Made by a program: the position numbers and the translations under genes | Part shown: positions 53,475-62,371 of the stretch, piece after piece | How the letters are laid out: each line of letters opens with the position of its first letter | Position numbering within the stretch: position 1 is the first letter of the stretch | Assembly (NCBI GenBank): GCA_017470115.1 | Contig: JAFUEZ010000004.1 | Span: forward strand, 1 to 64,000 | Reading direction: 5' to 3' | DNA: 64,000 bases | Source: Bacilli bacterium | Lineage (GTDB): Bacteria; Bacillota_I; Bacilli_A; RFN20; CAG-826 | The notes under the pieces: generated by a model | What the model saw: only the letters and a program-made list of their open reading frames with translations | What the model was told of the DNA's origin: nothing | Databases searched by the model: none

Positions 53475-54659
53475 TTATTTTTTAATCAAATACTTTGCAA
53501 TTTTATTTGCAGAAGCTGCCGCAAACATTAAGTTATAACCGCCACATAAACCATCTGCATTTAATAATTCTCCTGCAAAACCCACATATTTTTCGGTTTT
53601 TGAAAATAAATCACTATTTAAATTTGATAGTTCAAGACCACCGATTGCAACCTGACATTCCTTAAAGTCATAACTATCTTTATATGTAAAAGTTAATTCT
53701 TTTACAGTCTTTGCTAATTTTTTTATTTCTGTTTGAGTATATCTAAATGGATTTTTTACATTTGAAATATGTTGTATATATGCAGCCATAGGTTTCGTAA
53801 AAACTCCATATAAGAAAGATTCTTTTGAAACAAAATTCATATCACTAAAAATAGATTCTAATTCACTTAAACTCACTTCAGGCATTAAATCGAGAGTGAT
53901 TGTTGCTTTCTTGAATTTTTTACTTCTAGCTATTAGAGACGCACAATTAAAAATTGCAATGCCACTAATTCCGTCTTTCTTAAAAATCACTTCGCCATCT
54001 TCTTCATAGACTTTATCTTTATCAATATTTAAAGATACTTTGGCTTTCCATCTCTCGTTTTCAATATTTTTTGTTTGTTCAATAGTGCGTATTGGACATA
54101 AACCAGGTTTATTGTCTTTGATTTCGTAGCCATGTTTTTTAAGAATTGAGAGAATCGAAGCGTCTCCTCCAAGTTGAGGTGCACTTTCATTTCCAGTAGC
54201 AAAAACCAAATAATCAAAAACAAATACTTTTTTATTAGTTGTCAATTTAACTTTATCTTTATTAATTTCGTAATCTTTAACTGTTTCATTGTTGATGAAT
54301 TTAATTTTACATTCTTTTAAATATCTAAATAAATAATCGACATAGTCCTTTGCTTTTAAAGAAAATGGGTAAACTAAATCATTAATAGATCTCGTCATAA
54401 CCCCAATGCTTTTATAAAACTCGATTTGCTTTTTAGCGTCAAAATCTTTAACAATTTTTAGTACTTCTTTTGAATTATAAGAATTCTCTTTAATTTTTAA
54501 ATTTGCTAAATTGCATCTACCATTTCCAGTAGCTAAAAGCTTACGTCCTGTTACTTGATTCTTGTCGATTATTGTAACATCAACGTCTTTAATATTCTTT
54601 TTTAACATAATGGCAAGCAATAATCCTGCTTGACCCTGACCAATAATACCTATTTTCAT
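53475..54659 (-). CDS. HI0933/YtfP-family flavoprotein (second paralogue)
   Basis: The 394-residue protein has the FAD motif IGQGQAGLLLAIMLKK, in which the usual GxGxxG is kept. It also has RKLLATGNGRCNLANL, FATGNESAPQLGGD and the C-terminal AGELLNADGLCGGYNLMFAA. It is distinct from the copy at 25054-26262, so the two are likely to have different jobs. Substrate unknown. It is convergent with the metallophosphoesterase gene. Confidence 0.85.
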   Translation of the reverse strand: MKIGIIGQGQAGLLLAIMLKKNIKDVDVTIIDKNQVTGRKLLATGNGRCNLANLKIKENSYNSKEVLKIVKDFDAKKQIEFYKSIGVMTRSINDLVYPFSLKAKDYVDYLFRYLKECKIKFINNETVKDYEINKDKVKLTTNKKVFVFDYLVFATGNESAPQLGGDASILSILKKHGYEIKDNKPGLCPIRTIEQTKNIENERWKAKVSLNIDKDKVYEEDGEVIFKKDGISGIAIFNCASLIARSKKFKKATITLDLMPEVSLSELESIFSDMNFVSKESFLYGVFTKPMAAYIQHISNVKNPFRYTQTEIKKLAKTVKELTFTYKDSYDFKECQVAIGGLELSNLNSDLFSKTEKYVGFAGELLNADGLCGGYNLMFAAASANKIAKYLIKK

Positions 54660-54744
54660 ACCTTTAAAATAATACCATAAAAATTACTATATTTTTATAA
54701 TTGATTTCCTTAAAATATTAATATCAATTATTGGAGATAAATTT

Positions 54745-55425
54745 ATGAAATTAGGATTAGTTGTTGCAACAAAAAACGAATTTACAGCAATTTTTAAATT
54801 TAGAAACATTGAAAATGTTAAACTTGAGCAATCACCTTTTCCTTTATTTAAAATTATATTGGAAGGTAAAGAAATATATGCCATAAATTGTGGAATTGGT
54901 GAGATTAATTCCGCTTTAGCAACTCAACATTTAATCGATAAATATGGTGTCGACACAATTATTAATTATGGTGTAGTCGGAAGTTTAGTTGATGATTTAA
55001 CATTAAATAGCACAGTTGTTATTGACCGAATTTTTGATTATGAACTCGATTTAAAAGATCTCGATGGCACTCCTCTTGGCTATCATCAAGATTTTGACTC
55101 AGTTTATTTAAATCCATCAAAGGATTTGCTTGAACTTGTGAAAAATAACTTCCCTAATATACCTCATGTTGCATGCGCTTCTGGCAATAAATTTATAACT
55201 GATACAAAATTCAAAGACTATCTACACGATAAATTTGATTGCCTAATTTGTGAAATGGAAGCACTTGGAATTTTAGTTGCTTGCTTAAAACATAATTGTA
55301 AGTCAATATTCATTAAGGGTGTTTCTGATTCAAGAAATGGTGGCATTGATGAATACTATAAAATGGTTGATGAATCTGCTGGAATTACTTTTGAAATAAT
55401 GACAAATATCATTAGATTATTGTAG
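54745..55425 (+). CDS. mtn: 5'-methylthioadenosine/S-adenosylhomocysteine nucleosidase
   Basis: The 226-residue protein has the family pattern: early GLVVATKNEF, NCGIGEINSALATQHLID, NYGVVGSL, and the substrate-binding CEMEALGILVAC and KGVSDSRNGG, with the catalytic Asp in VSDS. It hydrolyses MTA and SAH to adenine and a thioribosyl product. GGAGATA lies 5 nt upstream of the ATG. Monocistronic. Confidence 0.88.
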   Translation: MKLGLVVATKNEFTAIFKFRNIENVKLEQSPFPLFKIILEGKEIYAINCGIGEINSALATQHLIDKYGVDTIINYGVVGSLVDDLTLNSTVVIDRIFDYELDLKDLDGTPLGYHQDFDSVYLNPSKDLLELVKNNFPNIPHVACASGNKFITDTKFKDYLHDKFDCLICEMEALGILVACLKHNCKSIFIKGVSDSRNGGIDEYYKMVDESAGITFEIMTNIIRLL

Positions 55426-55470
55426 TTTTCAACCAAAAACACTGCAAAACAAGAATATTTTTATTAAAAT

Positions 55471-55507
55471 AGCCTGTCAAGTAAATATACTATACAGGCT
55501 TTTTATT
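55471..55507 (+). terminator. Terminator of mtn
   Basis: AGCCTGT (55471-55477) pairs with ACAGGCT (55494-55500), followed on the plus strand by TTTTATTTC. Confidence 0.75.
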
Positions 55508-55527
55508 TCAAAATTTTGTAAGCAAAA

Positions 55528-55549
55528 AGAACTATCTTTCGATAGCTCT
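55528..55549 (-). terminator. Terminator of tuf
   Basis: AGAACTATC/GATAGCTCT with one mismatch and a 4-nt loop, followed on the minus strand by TTTTTGC. Confidence 0.7.
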
Positions 55550-55572
55550 TTTTAATATTCAAGTAGTTAAAA

Positions 55573-56757
55573 CTATTTGATGATTTCAGCAACAGTACCA
55601 GCACCAACTGTTCTACCACCTTCACGGATGGAGAATTGTGTACCTTTTTCGACTGCGACTGGGTGAATTAATTCAACTGTGAATGTAACGTTATCACCTG
55701 GCATGACCATATCTGTTCCTGCAGGAAGTGTGATTGTACCAGTGATATCTGTTGTGTGGAAGAAGAATTGTGGTCTGTAGTTGCTTAAGAAAGCTGTATG
55801 TCTACCACCTTCTTCTTTTGTAAGAATGTAGCATTGGCAGGTGAATTTTGAATGTGGAGTGATTGATCCTGGTTTTGCTAAGACTTGACCACGGATAACT
55901 TCATCTCTTGCGACACCTCTTAATAAGACACCAGCATTATCGCCTGCTTCGGCGTAATCAAGTGTTTTTCTGAACATTTCGATACCAGTAACAACTGAAC
56001 TCTTTGTTGGTCTAATACCGACGATTTCAACTGGGTCACCTAATCTGACTTGACCTCTTTCAACTCTACCTGTAACAACGGTACCACGACCTGTAATTGT
56101 GATAACGTCTTCGATAGGCATTAAGAATGGTTTATCAACATCTCTGGTTGGATCTGGGAAGTAGCTATCAACAGCATCCATTAATTCAAGGATTGCTTTT
56201 TCTGCTTCTGGGTCACCATCAAGAGCTTTTCTTGCTGAACCACGGATGATTGGAATTTCATCACCTGGGAAGCCATATTTACTTAATAAGTCTCTGACGT
56301 CCATTTCGACTAAGTCGATTAATTCTGGGTCATCAACTAAATCTGTCTTGTTTAAGAAAACAACGATATATGGAACACCAACTTGTCTAGCAAGTAAGAT
56401 ATGTTCTCTTGTTTGTGGCATAACACCATCTGTAGCAGCGACGACTAAGATAGCACCATCCATTTGTGCAGCACCTGTAATCATGTTTTTAACATAGTCT
56501 GCGTGCCCTGGACAGTCAACGTGAGCATAGTGTCTTTTTGCTGTTTGGTATTCGATGTGAGCTGTATTGATCGTAATACCTCTTGCTTTTTCTTCTGGAG
56601 CTGCGTCAATTTGATCGTAGTCCATGACTTTTGATAAGCCTGCTTTTGCAAGAACGTGTGTGATAGCTGCTGTTAAGGTTGTTTTACCATGGTCGACGTG
56701 ACCGATGGTACCAATGTTCATATGGACCTTACTTCTATCAAATTTTTCTTTTGCCAT
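55573..56757 (-). CDS. tuf: Elongation factor Tu
   Basis: The 394-residue protein has the G motifs GHVDHGKTT (18-26), DCPGHADYV and NKTDLVDD. Switch I contains [10 protein letters not shown], and the normal C-terminus is present. It delivers aminoacyl-tRNA to the ribosome. AGGAGG precedes the ATG. It lies 110 nt downstream of fusA and ends the str group. Confidence 0.98.
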   Translation of the reverse strand: MAKEKFDRSKVHMNIGTIGHVDHGKTTLTAAITHVLAKAGLSKVMDYDQIDAAPEEKARGITINTAHIEYQTAKRHYAHVDCPGHADYVKNMITGAAQMDGAILVVAATDGVMPQTREHILLARQVGVPYIVVFLNKTDLVDDPELIDLVEMDVRDLLSKYGFPGDEIPIIRGSARKALDGDPEAEKAILELMDAVDSYFPDPTRDVDKPFLMPIEDVITITGRGTVVTGRVERGQVRLGDPVEIVGIRPTKSSVVTGIEMFRKTLDYAEAGDNAGVLLRGVARDEVIRGQVLAKPGSITPHSKFTCQCYILTKEEGGRHTAFLSNYRPQFFFHTTDITGTITLPAGTDMVMPGDNVTFTVELIHPVAVEKGTQFSIREGGRTVGAGTVAEIIK

Positions 56758-56866
56758 AAAGTAATTTTTTCCTCCTAATTATTAAATAGCTTTGCAATGA
56801 AAATATTTTATTAAATTTTCTTTTGTTAATCAATAAATATCTAAAAGATATATATTGAATTAATTA

Positions 56867-58936
56867 TTACTTAGCGCCACCAACTTTTTTGATAATTTCG
56901 TCTTGAATGAATCTTGGACATTCACCGAAATGATCAAATGACATTGAGTAGCTTCCTCTACCTTGAGTAAATGATCTTAAATCTGTAACATAACCGAACA
57001 TTTCTGAAAGTGGAACTTCGGCTTCGACGATTTTTGCATTTCCTCTTTGGCTTTCACCAGTCATATTACCTCTACGTCTTGAGATATCGCCAATGACGTC
57101 ACCATAATATTGTTCTGGAACTGTGACTTCAATCTTCATGATAGGTTCTAAGATGACTGGGTCACACTTTTTAGCTGCTTCTTTTAAAGCCATACTTGCA
57201 GCAATCTTATAGGCTGCTTCACTACTATCAACATCATGATAAGAACCATCATGTAATGTAGCTTTAATATCAATAACTGGATAACCAGCGATTAAACCTC
57301 TTTGAAGAGCATCGACTAATCCATCTTGAGTTGGTTTAATATATTCTTTTGGAACTGTTCCACCAACAACAGCATTGACGAATTCAAATCCTTTACCTGG
57401 ATTTGGTTCAAAATCAATAATGACGTGACCATATTGACCTCTACCACCTGATTGTCTGATATATTTACCTTCACAATCGCCTTCACGTCTAATTGTTTCT
57501 CTATATCCGACTTGTGGTTTACCAACATTGACTTGAACATTGAATTCTCTTCTTAATCTATCGACGATAATATCAAGATGTAATTCACCAACACCAGCGA
57601 TAATTGTTTGACCACTATCTTCTGATGTATGGACTTTGAATGTTGGGTCTTCTTCAGCAAGTTTTGCTAAAGCAATACTCATTTTTTCTTGGTCGCCTTT
57701 TGTTTTTGGTTCAACAGCTTCTTCAATAACTGGTTCTGGGAATTCCATCTTCTCTAAGACGACTCCAACACCTTCTTGACAAAGTGTTTCACCTGTTGTG
57801 GTATTTTTAAGACCAATAATTGCACCAATTTCACCAGCGTGAAGTGCTTCGACTTCTTCTCTATGATTTGAATGCATTAAGACTAAACGACCAATTCTTT
57901 CTTTAATTCCTTTGTTTGTGTTTTCAACATAGCTTCCTGATTTAAGAACACCTGAATAAACACGAACATAAGCTAAACGACCAACATATGGATCAGTAGC
58001 AATCTTGAATGCTAAACCAACCATTGGTTGATTGTCTGCTGGAACACATGAGTATTCTTCACCATTTTCTTTATTACCTTTTGCAGGAGTAATATCAAGT
58101 GGTGATGGGAGGTAATCAATAATACCATCAAGTAATAATTGAATACCTTTGTTTTTATAAGCAGAACCACAGAATACTGGGTGGAATTCACCACTAATTG
58201 TGGCTTTTCTGATGACTGCTTTGATTTCTTCTACAGTTGGATCTTCTCCATCCAAGACTTTCATCATGAAATCATCATCAAATCCTGCTAAATCTTCGAT
58301 TAATTCCATTCTAAGAAGTTCAACTTTATCAGCATATTCTTCTGGCATTGGAATTAATTTTGGGTTATTTGGATCAGTAAAATCCCATGCTTCTCTTTTA
58401 ATAATATCAATGACACCTTTAAGTTCGCTTGATATTCCAATAGGGATTTGAACTGGTTTTGCATTGGCGCCTAATTTTTCTTGAATTGATTTCCAGCTCA
58501 TTTCAAAATCTGCACCAATTGCGTCAAGTTTGTTAACAAAGACAATTCTTGGAACTCCATATTTTGTACCTTGTCTCCAAACTGTTTCAGTTTGTGGTTC
58601 AACACCGTTTTTACCATCAAGAACTGTAACAGCACCATCAAGAACTCTAAGTGAACGTTCAACTTCAACTGTAAAGTCGACGTGCCCTGGAGTGTCGATA
58701 ATGTTTAATCTATGTTCTTTCCAGAAACAAGTTGTGGCAGCACTAGTAATTGTGATACCTCTTTCTTGTTCTTGAACCATCCAGTCCATGGTGGCAGCAC
58801 CTTCGTGTGTTTCACCAATTTTATGAATCTTATGTGTGAAATATAAGATACGTTCTGTACAGGTTGTTTTACCGGCATCAATGTGAGCCATGATACCAAT
58901 ATTTCTGGTATGTTGTAAGTCGTACTCTCTAGCCAT
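56867..58936 (-). CDS. fusA: Elongation factor G
   Basis: The 689-residue translocase has [32 protein letters not shown] and NKLDAIGAD, and the full-length five-domain arrangement. It lies 15 nt downstream of rpsG. Confidence 0.98.
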   Translation of the reverse strand: MAREYDLQHTRNIGIMAHIDAGKTTCTERILYFTHKIHKIGETHEGAATMDWMVQEQERGITITSAATTCFWKEHRLNIIDTPGHVDFTVEVERSLRVLDGAVTVLDGKNGVEPQTETVWRQGTKYGVPRIVFVNKLDAIGADFEMSWKSIQEKLGANAKPVQIPIGISSELKGVIDIIKREAWDFTDPNNPKLIPMPEEYADKVELLRMELIEDLAGFDDDFMMKVLDGEDPTVEEIKAVIRKATISGEFHPVFCGSAYKNKGIQLLLDGIIDYLPSPLDITPAKGNKENGEEYSCVPADNQPMVGLAFKIATDPYVGRLAYVRVYSGVLKSGSYVENTNKGIKERIGRLVLMHSNHREEVEALHAGEIGAIIGLKNTTTGETLCQEGVGVVLEKMEFPEPVIEEAVEPKTKGDQEKMSIALAKLAEEDPTFKVHTSEDSGQTIIAGVGELHLDIIVDRLRREFNVQVNVGKPQVGYRETIRREGDCEGKYIRQSGGRGQYGHVIIDFEPNPGKGFEFVNAVVGGTVPKEYIKPTQDGLVDALQRGLIAGYPVIDIKATLHDGSYHDVDSSEAAYKIAASMALKEAAKKCDPVILEPIMKIEVTVPEQYYGDVIGDISRRRGNMTGESQRGNAKIVEAEVPLSEMFGYVTDLRSFTQGRGSYSMSFDHFGECPRFIQDEIIKKVGGAK

Positions 58937-58950
58937 AAATTCGACCTAAA

Positions 58951-59421
58951 TTACCATTTATAATGTGCGTAAGCTTTGTTAGCTTCAGCCATCTTATGAA
59001 CGTCTTCTCTCTTCTTAACGGAAGCACCTGTTCCATTAGCAGCATCAATGATTTCGTTACAGAGTTTGTCTTCCATTGATTTTTCTTTTCTAAGTCTTGA
59101 ATAGTTAACTAACCATCTTAAACCTAAAGTGACTTTTCTTTCTGGTGAAACTTCAGTAGGAACTTGATAGTTTGCAGCACCAATTCTTTTTGTCTTTAAT
59201 TCGACTTCTGGCATGATGTTGTTAATAGCTGTGGCGAAAACGTCCATTGCTGGTTTTCCTGTTTTAGCTTCAATCTTGTTGAAAGCACCATATAAAATGT
59301 TTTGAGCTGTGCCTTTTTTACCATCAAGCATAATTTTGTTAATTAATCTTGTGACTAATTTTGAATTATAAATTGGATCTGGTAAGACATCTCTTTTAGC
59401 TACACTTCCTTTTCTTGGCAT
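58951..59421 (-). CDS. rpsG: 30S ribosomal protein S7
   Basis: The 156-residue protein starts [20 protein letters not shown] and contains the rRNA-binding core [19 protein letters not shown] and the beta-hairpin [13 protein letters not shown]. Canonical length and order after rpsL. Confidence 0.97.
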   Translation of the reverse strand: MPRKGSVAKRDVLPDPIYNSKLVTRLINKIMLDGKKGTAQNILYGAFNKIEAKTGKPAMDVFATAINNIMPEVELKTKRIGAANYQVPTEVSPERKVTLGLRWLVNYSRLRKEKSMEDKLCNEIIDAANGTGASVKKREDVHKMAEANKAYAHYKW

Positions 59422-59435
59422 AGTCCGTCTCCTCC

Positions 59436-59858
59436 TTATTCTTCGTTACCTTTTGGTTTCTTAGTACCATAAAGTGATCTACCTTGTCTACGTGATTCAA
59501 TACCTGCGCAGTCAAGTGTTCCTCTGATAATATGGTATCTAACACCTGGAAGGTCCTTAACTCTACCGCCACGAATCATGACTGTTGAGTGTTCTTGTAA
59601 ATTGTGTCCTTCTCCTCCGATATATGCAGTAACTTCATATCCGTTAGAGAGCTTAACTCTTGCGTATTTTCTTAATGCTGAGTTAGGTTTTTTAGGTGTC
59701 ATTGTGCCGACACGGGTACAAACACCTCTTTTTTGTGCACTATTTTGATTTCTTTCTTTTTTATTTAAAGAATCGAATCTTTTTAATAATGCAGGTGATT
59801 TTGACTTGAATGTAGGTTTTGTTCTACCTTGTCTAACTAATTGATTAATAGTTGGCAT
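59436..59858 (-). CDS. rpsL: 30S ribosomal protein S12
   Basis: The 140-residue protein starts at the ATG at 59856-59858 with AAGGAGAG upstream ([12 protein letters not shown]). It carries [20 protein letters not shown] and [20 protein letters not shown], the streptomycin-related loops, with the wild-type Lys residues in PKKPNS and GGRVKDL. First gene of rpsL-rpsG-fusA, with its own promoter at 59941-59969. Confidence 0.97.
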   Translation of the reverse strand: MPTINQLVRQGRTKPTFKSKSPALLKRFDSLNKKERNQNSAQKRGVCTRVGTMTPKKPNSALRKYARVKLSNGYEVTAYIGGEGHNLQEHSTVMIRGGRVKDLPGVRYHIIRGTLDCAGIESRRQGRSLYGTKKPKGNEE

Positions 59859-59940
59859 TCTTTTCTCTCCTTCTTCATACACACATTTCCTGGTGTATCA
59901 TACTACTTACTAAAAAATAAAACTTTTCAGTCGCTTCAAT

Positions 59941-59969
59941 AATATACATTATTGTAAATAGGCTTGCAA
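59941..59969 (-). promoter_or_regulatory. Promoter of the rpsL-rpsG-fusA operon
   Basis: On the minus strand TTGCAA (59964-59969), a 17-nt spacer and TATATT (59941-59946), about 80 nt before the rpsL start. Its presence fits the loss of the usual linkage to rpoC. Confidence 0.55.
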
Positions 59970-60049
59970 GCATTATTTTTAAAAAATTTACACACCCGGA
60001 TTTGTGAGCATGAATTAAGACTGTTTTTATATTATTTTTATTATATATG

Positions 60050-60319
60050 TCACTTACGTAGATCATCCATCATGCTTTCTACACTATTATATCCCTTAAA
60101 TTTTTCAGGATTTTTTTCCATTTTCTTAACTTCATTTAAAGCTAAAAGAGTTTTTTGGTTTGGTATATCTGCTTTCAATTTAAAAGGGATGCTATTTGTT
60201 CTAATTACTTGATTATAAAATAAACTAATTGCTGCCGTTGGTGTAATACCTAAACTTGCAAAAACTGCTTCAGCTTTTTCCTTAATTTTATTATCAATTC
60301 TAACATTAATATTGGCCAT
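60050..60319 (-). CDS. RelB/DinJ-family antitoxin, without a visible toxin
   Basis: The 89-residue protein starts at the ATG at 60317-60319 with GGAGGTG upstream. It shows the DinJ pattern: ribbon strand NINVRIDNKIKEKAEAVFAS, LGITPTAAISLFYNQVIRTN, and SIPFKL. DinJ-like proteins bind their operator as dimers and neutralise a YafQ/RelE toxin normally encoded next. Downstream here there is no toxin frame, only the rpsL promoter region. It has its own strong promoter and an operator-like dyad upstream. It is an orphan antitoxin or the remains of a toxin-antitoxin pair. Confidence 0.8.
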   Translation of the reverse strand: MANINVRIDNKIKEKAEAVFASLGITPTAAISLFYNQVIRTNSIPFKLKADIPNQKTLLALNEVKKMEKNPEKFKGYNSVESMMDDLRK

Positions 60320-60342
60320 TTTTTTCACCTCCAGCTTTAAAA

Positions 60343-60371
60343 ATTGTAAAACAATGTGTAGTCATTGTCAA
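60343..60371 (-). promoter_or_regulatory. Promoter with operator dyad of the DinJ-like gene
   Basis: On the minus strand a perfect TTGACA (60366-60371), a 17-nt spacer and TACAAT (60343-60348). The dyad acaatg ... cattgt (60351-60368) spans the spacer and -35, which fits autorepression by the antitoxin. Confidence 0.65.
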
Positions 60372-60445
60372 TACAACGGACGCAAAAACGATTATGCAAA
60401 AATACCCTACTACACTATCCTTTCAAATATAACGAGACGATCTTT

Positions 60446-61645
60446 TTAGCATTCAATTTTAATCTTTGACATGCCTTTTTTGCTGGTTTCTTTATATCCT
60501 TTTTGAAGATCTTTTCCAGTTTCAAACATCGTTTGAACAATATCATCAAAATTAATCTTTGAAGTTTCACAATTTATAACCGCTGCAAGGCTACAAGAAT
60601 TTATTGCTTTTAAGGCAAATATTGCATTACGTTCAATACAAGGAATTTGAACATATCCTTCAATCGGATCACAAGTTAAACCTAAAGAATGTTCTAAAGC
60701 AATTTCAGAGGCTTGTGCAATTTTTTCATTATCATATCCTAAAGCATGCATTATTAAAGCAGCTCCCATTGAAGCAGCGCTTCCAATTTCAGCTTGGCAA
60801 CCTCCTACTGCTCCACTAACAGTGGCATTAGTTTTAATTAATTTTCCAATTAATCCAGCAACTAAAAGCCCTTCTAATATCTTTTCTTCTTTAATATTAT
60901 TTAGTCTTAAATATTCAATACATCCAGGGATGACACCTGAACTTCCACAAGTTGGTGCTGTAACAACTATTCCTCCACTTGCATTTTCTTCTGAAGCAGC
61001 ATAAGCGTAAGCCATTACCATTTGATCGTTTTTTGTTCCAATTCTAATTGTAGATTTAGAGTTTTCAAGTAAATATTTTGCTTTTCTTTCAACTTTAAGT
61101 TTTCCTGGTAATATTCCTGAAGTATTTAAACCCCTAGACACACATTCATCCATTACTTTTAAAACATTTTTAATATAATCTAGAATGTCTTCATTTTCGT
61201 GGCCTAAAACATATTGATATAAGGATAAGTTCTGTTCATGACATATTTTTAAAATATCTTCTAGATTGTTTTCTTTATATATATGATTCTTTTTACATGT
61301 TGAAGATAGTTTTTCTACAACTGTTCCTCCACCAATTGAATAAAATCTTCTATGAACTTTAGATTCATCAGTCAAAACGATATCAAAATCTAGTGCATTA
61401 GGATGAGGTGTTGCTGTATTTATATCATAATCAATTTCAACATCAAAATTTTTAAGTTTATCTTTAATTATTTTGTCTGTTAAATGACCCCTACCAGTTA
61501 GAGCTAAAGAATTATATAAAGTTACTTTAATACTTTTTATATTTTTATAATCTTTTAATATAATATCAACAGCAAAAGATGGACCAATTGTATGAGATGA
61601 ACTTGGTCCGTTTCCGATTATAAAAATGTCTTTAATTGATTCCAT
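60446..61645 (-). CDS. sdaA: L-serine dehydratase, single-chain iron-sulfur type
   Basis: The 399-residue protein joins what Gram-positives often encode as beta and alpha subunits. The N-terminal part has IGPSFAVD preceded by GNGPSSSHT. The C-terminal part has the cysteines of the oxygen-sensitive Fe-S cluster (GGIVVTAPTCGSSGVIPGC; EHSLGLTCDPIEGYVQIPC). It deaminates serine to pyruvate and ammonia, a catabolic step in anaerobes. It lies between the lipoprotein gene and the DinJ-like gene, inside the former rpoC-rpsL junction. Confidence 0.9.
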   Translation of the reverse strand: MESIKDIFIIGNGPSSSHTIGPSFAVDIILKDYKNIKSIKVTLYNSLALTGRGHLTDKIIKDKLKNFDVEIDYDINTATPHPNALDFDIVLTDESKVHRRFYSIGGGTVVEKLSSTCKKNHIYKENNLEDILKICHEQNLSLYQYVLGHENEDILDYIKNVLKVMDECVSRGLNTSGILPGKLKVERKAKYLLENSKSTIRIGTKNDQMVMAYAYAASEENASGGIVVTAPTCGSSGVIPGCIEYLRLNNIKEEKILEGLLVAGLIGKLIKTNATVSGAVGGCQAEIGSAASMGAALIMHALGYDNEKIAQASEIALEHSLGLTCDPIEGYVQIPCIERNAIFALKAINSCSLAAVINCETSKINFDDIVQTMFETGKDLQKGYKETSKKGMSKIKIEC

Positions 61646-61698
61646 CTATAAGATTATAGATTAAAAGAAGTTTAGTATCTATAAAATAGTTTTAATTC

Positions 61699-61726
61699 TT
61701 GTTAATTTAAAAAACCATGCTATTAT
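61699..61726 (+). promoter_or_regulatory. Promoter of the lipoprotein gene
   Basis: TTGTTA (61699-61704), a 16-nt spacer and TATTAT (61721-61726). The ATG lies about 50 nt downstream. Confidence 0.4.
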
Positions 61727-61775
61727 AAAATTATGTTAGATGCAATCGTTCTTTCTGTTTAAATAGAGTAAGTTT

Positions 61776-62258
61776 ATGAAAAAGTCACAAATTATTTTGC
61801 TAATTGGTTTATCTTTAATTCTAGAAGTAAGCGTAAGTTGTGAACAACCTATTGAAGGGCACTTTTATAGTGTTGAAGAAGCTTATAATCTTGGTTACAT
61901 AAGCAAAGAAAACTTATATGATTTAAGTTTTTACTATAATCATCCTTCTAAAGAAGATTATGAAACATATAATAAACCTATATTAACTGTTGAAGATATT
62001 GATAAAACTATCGTACCAAGTTTAAAAAATACTTATATTGAGGAATATTGCGAGCGTTACGGGGGAAATCCATCTCCTGATGATGTCAGAATTATTCGCT
62101 ATTATGGGAAATACAATAACTTATATGCTGTTAGAATGATTTTATCATACATATGTGTTGATCCTATTTTTCAACCAATTTACTACATTGATGGGGTACA
62201 ATTTAATAAGTTTGCAAATACTGTTGAAACTGGAGTTGCTTTATGGAAAGCTAATTGA
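61776..62258 (+). CDS. Small lipoprotein, hypothetical
   Basis: The 160-residue protein has a lipoprotein signal with a cleavage site SVSC (Cys22) and a short hydrophobic core. The mature part has no family that I recognise. Tyr/Asn-rich segments (EAYNLGYISKENLYDLSFYY; IRYYGKYNNLYAVRMILSYI) suggest a small folded domain. GAGTAAG precedes the ATG. It stands alone on the plus strand and faces rpoC at a shared terminator. Confidence 0.65.
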   Translation: MKKSQIILLIGLSLILEVSVSCEQPIEGHFYSVEEAYNLGYISKENLYDLSFYYNHPSKEDYETYNKPILTVEDIDKTIVPSLKNTYIEEYCERYGGNPSPDDVRIIRYYGKYNNLYAVRMILSYICVDPIFQPIYYIDGVQFNKFANTVETGVALWKAN

Positions 62259-62324
62259 TAATTATCGCTTTCTTCTCACATTTCAAAAATTTTATAAGTT
62301 TTTAAGGCTCAAAATTCCTATATA

Positions 62325-62351
62325 AAAAGGTTTGGATTTACCAAACCTTTT
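62325..62351. terminator. Bidirectional terminator
   Basis: aaaaggtttgg/ccaaacctttt perfect 11-bp stem with a 5-nt loop. It serves the plus-strand lipoprotein gene and the minus-strand rpoC gene. Confidence 0.85.
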
Positions 62352-62371
62352 CAATGACTAGATTTCTCTAA

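Noticed and set aside
59875-60066. 63-residue minus-strand frame as the toxin partner of the DinJ-like antitoxin
   Set aside because: It overlaps the end of the antitoxin gene, has no ribosome binding site, covers the rpsL promoter and shows no RelE/YafQ pattern.
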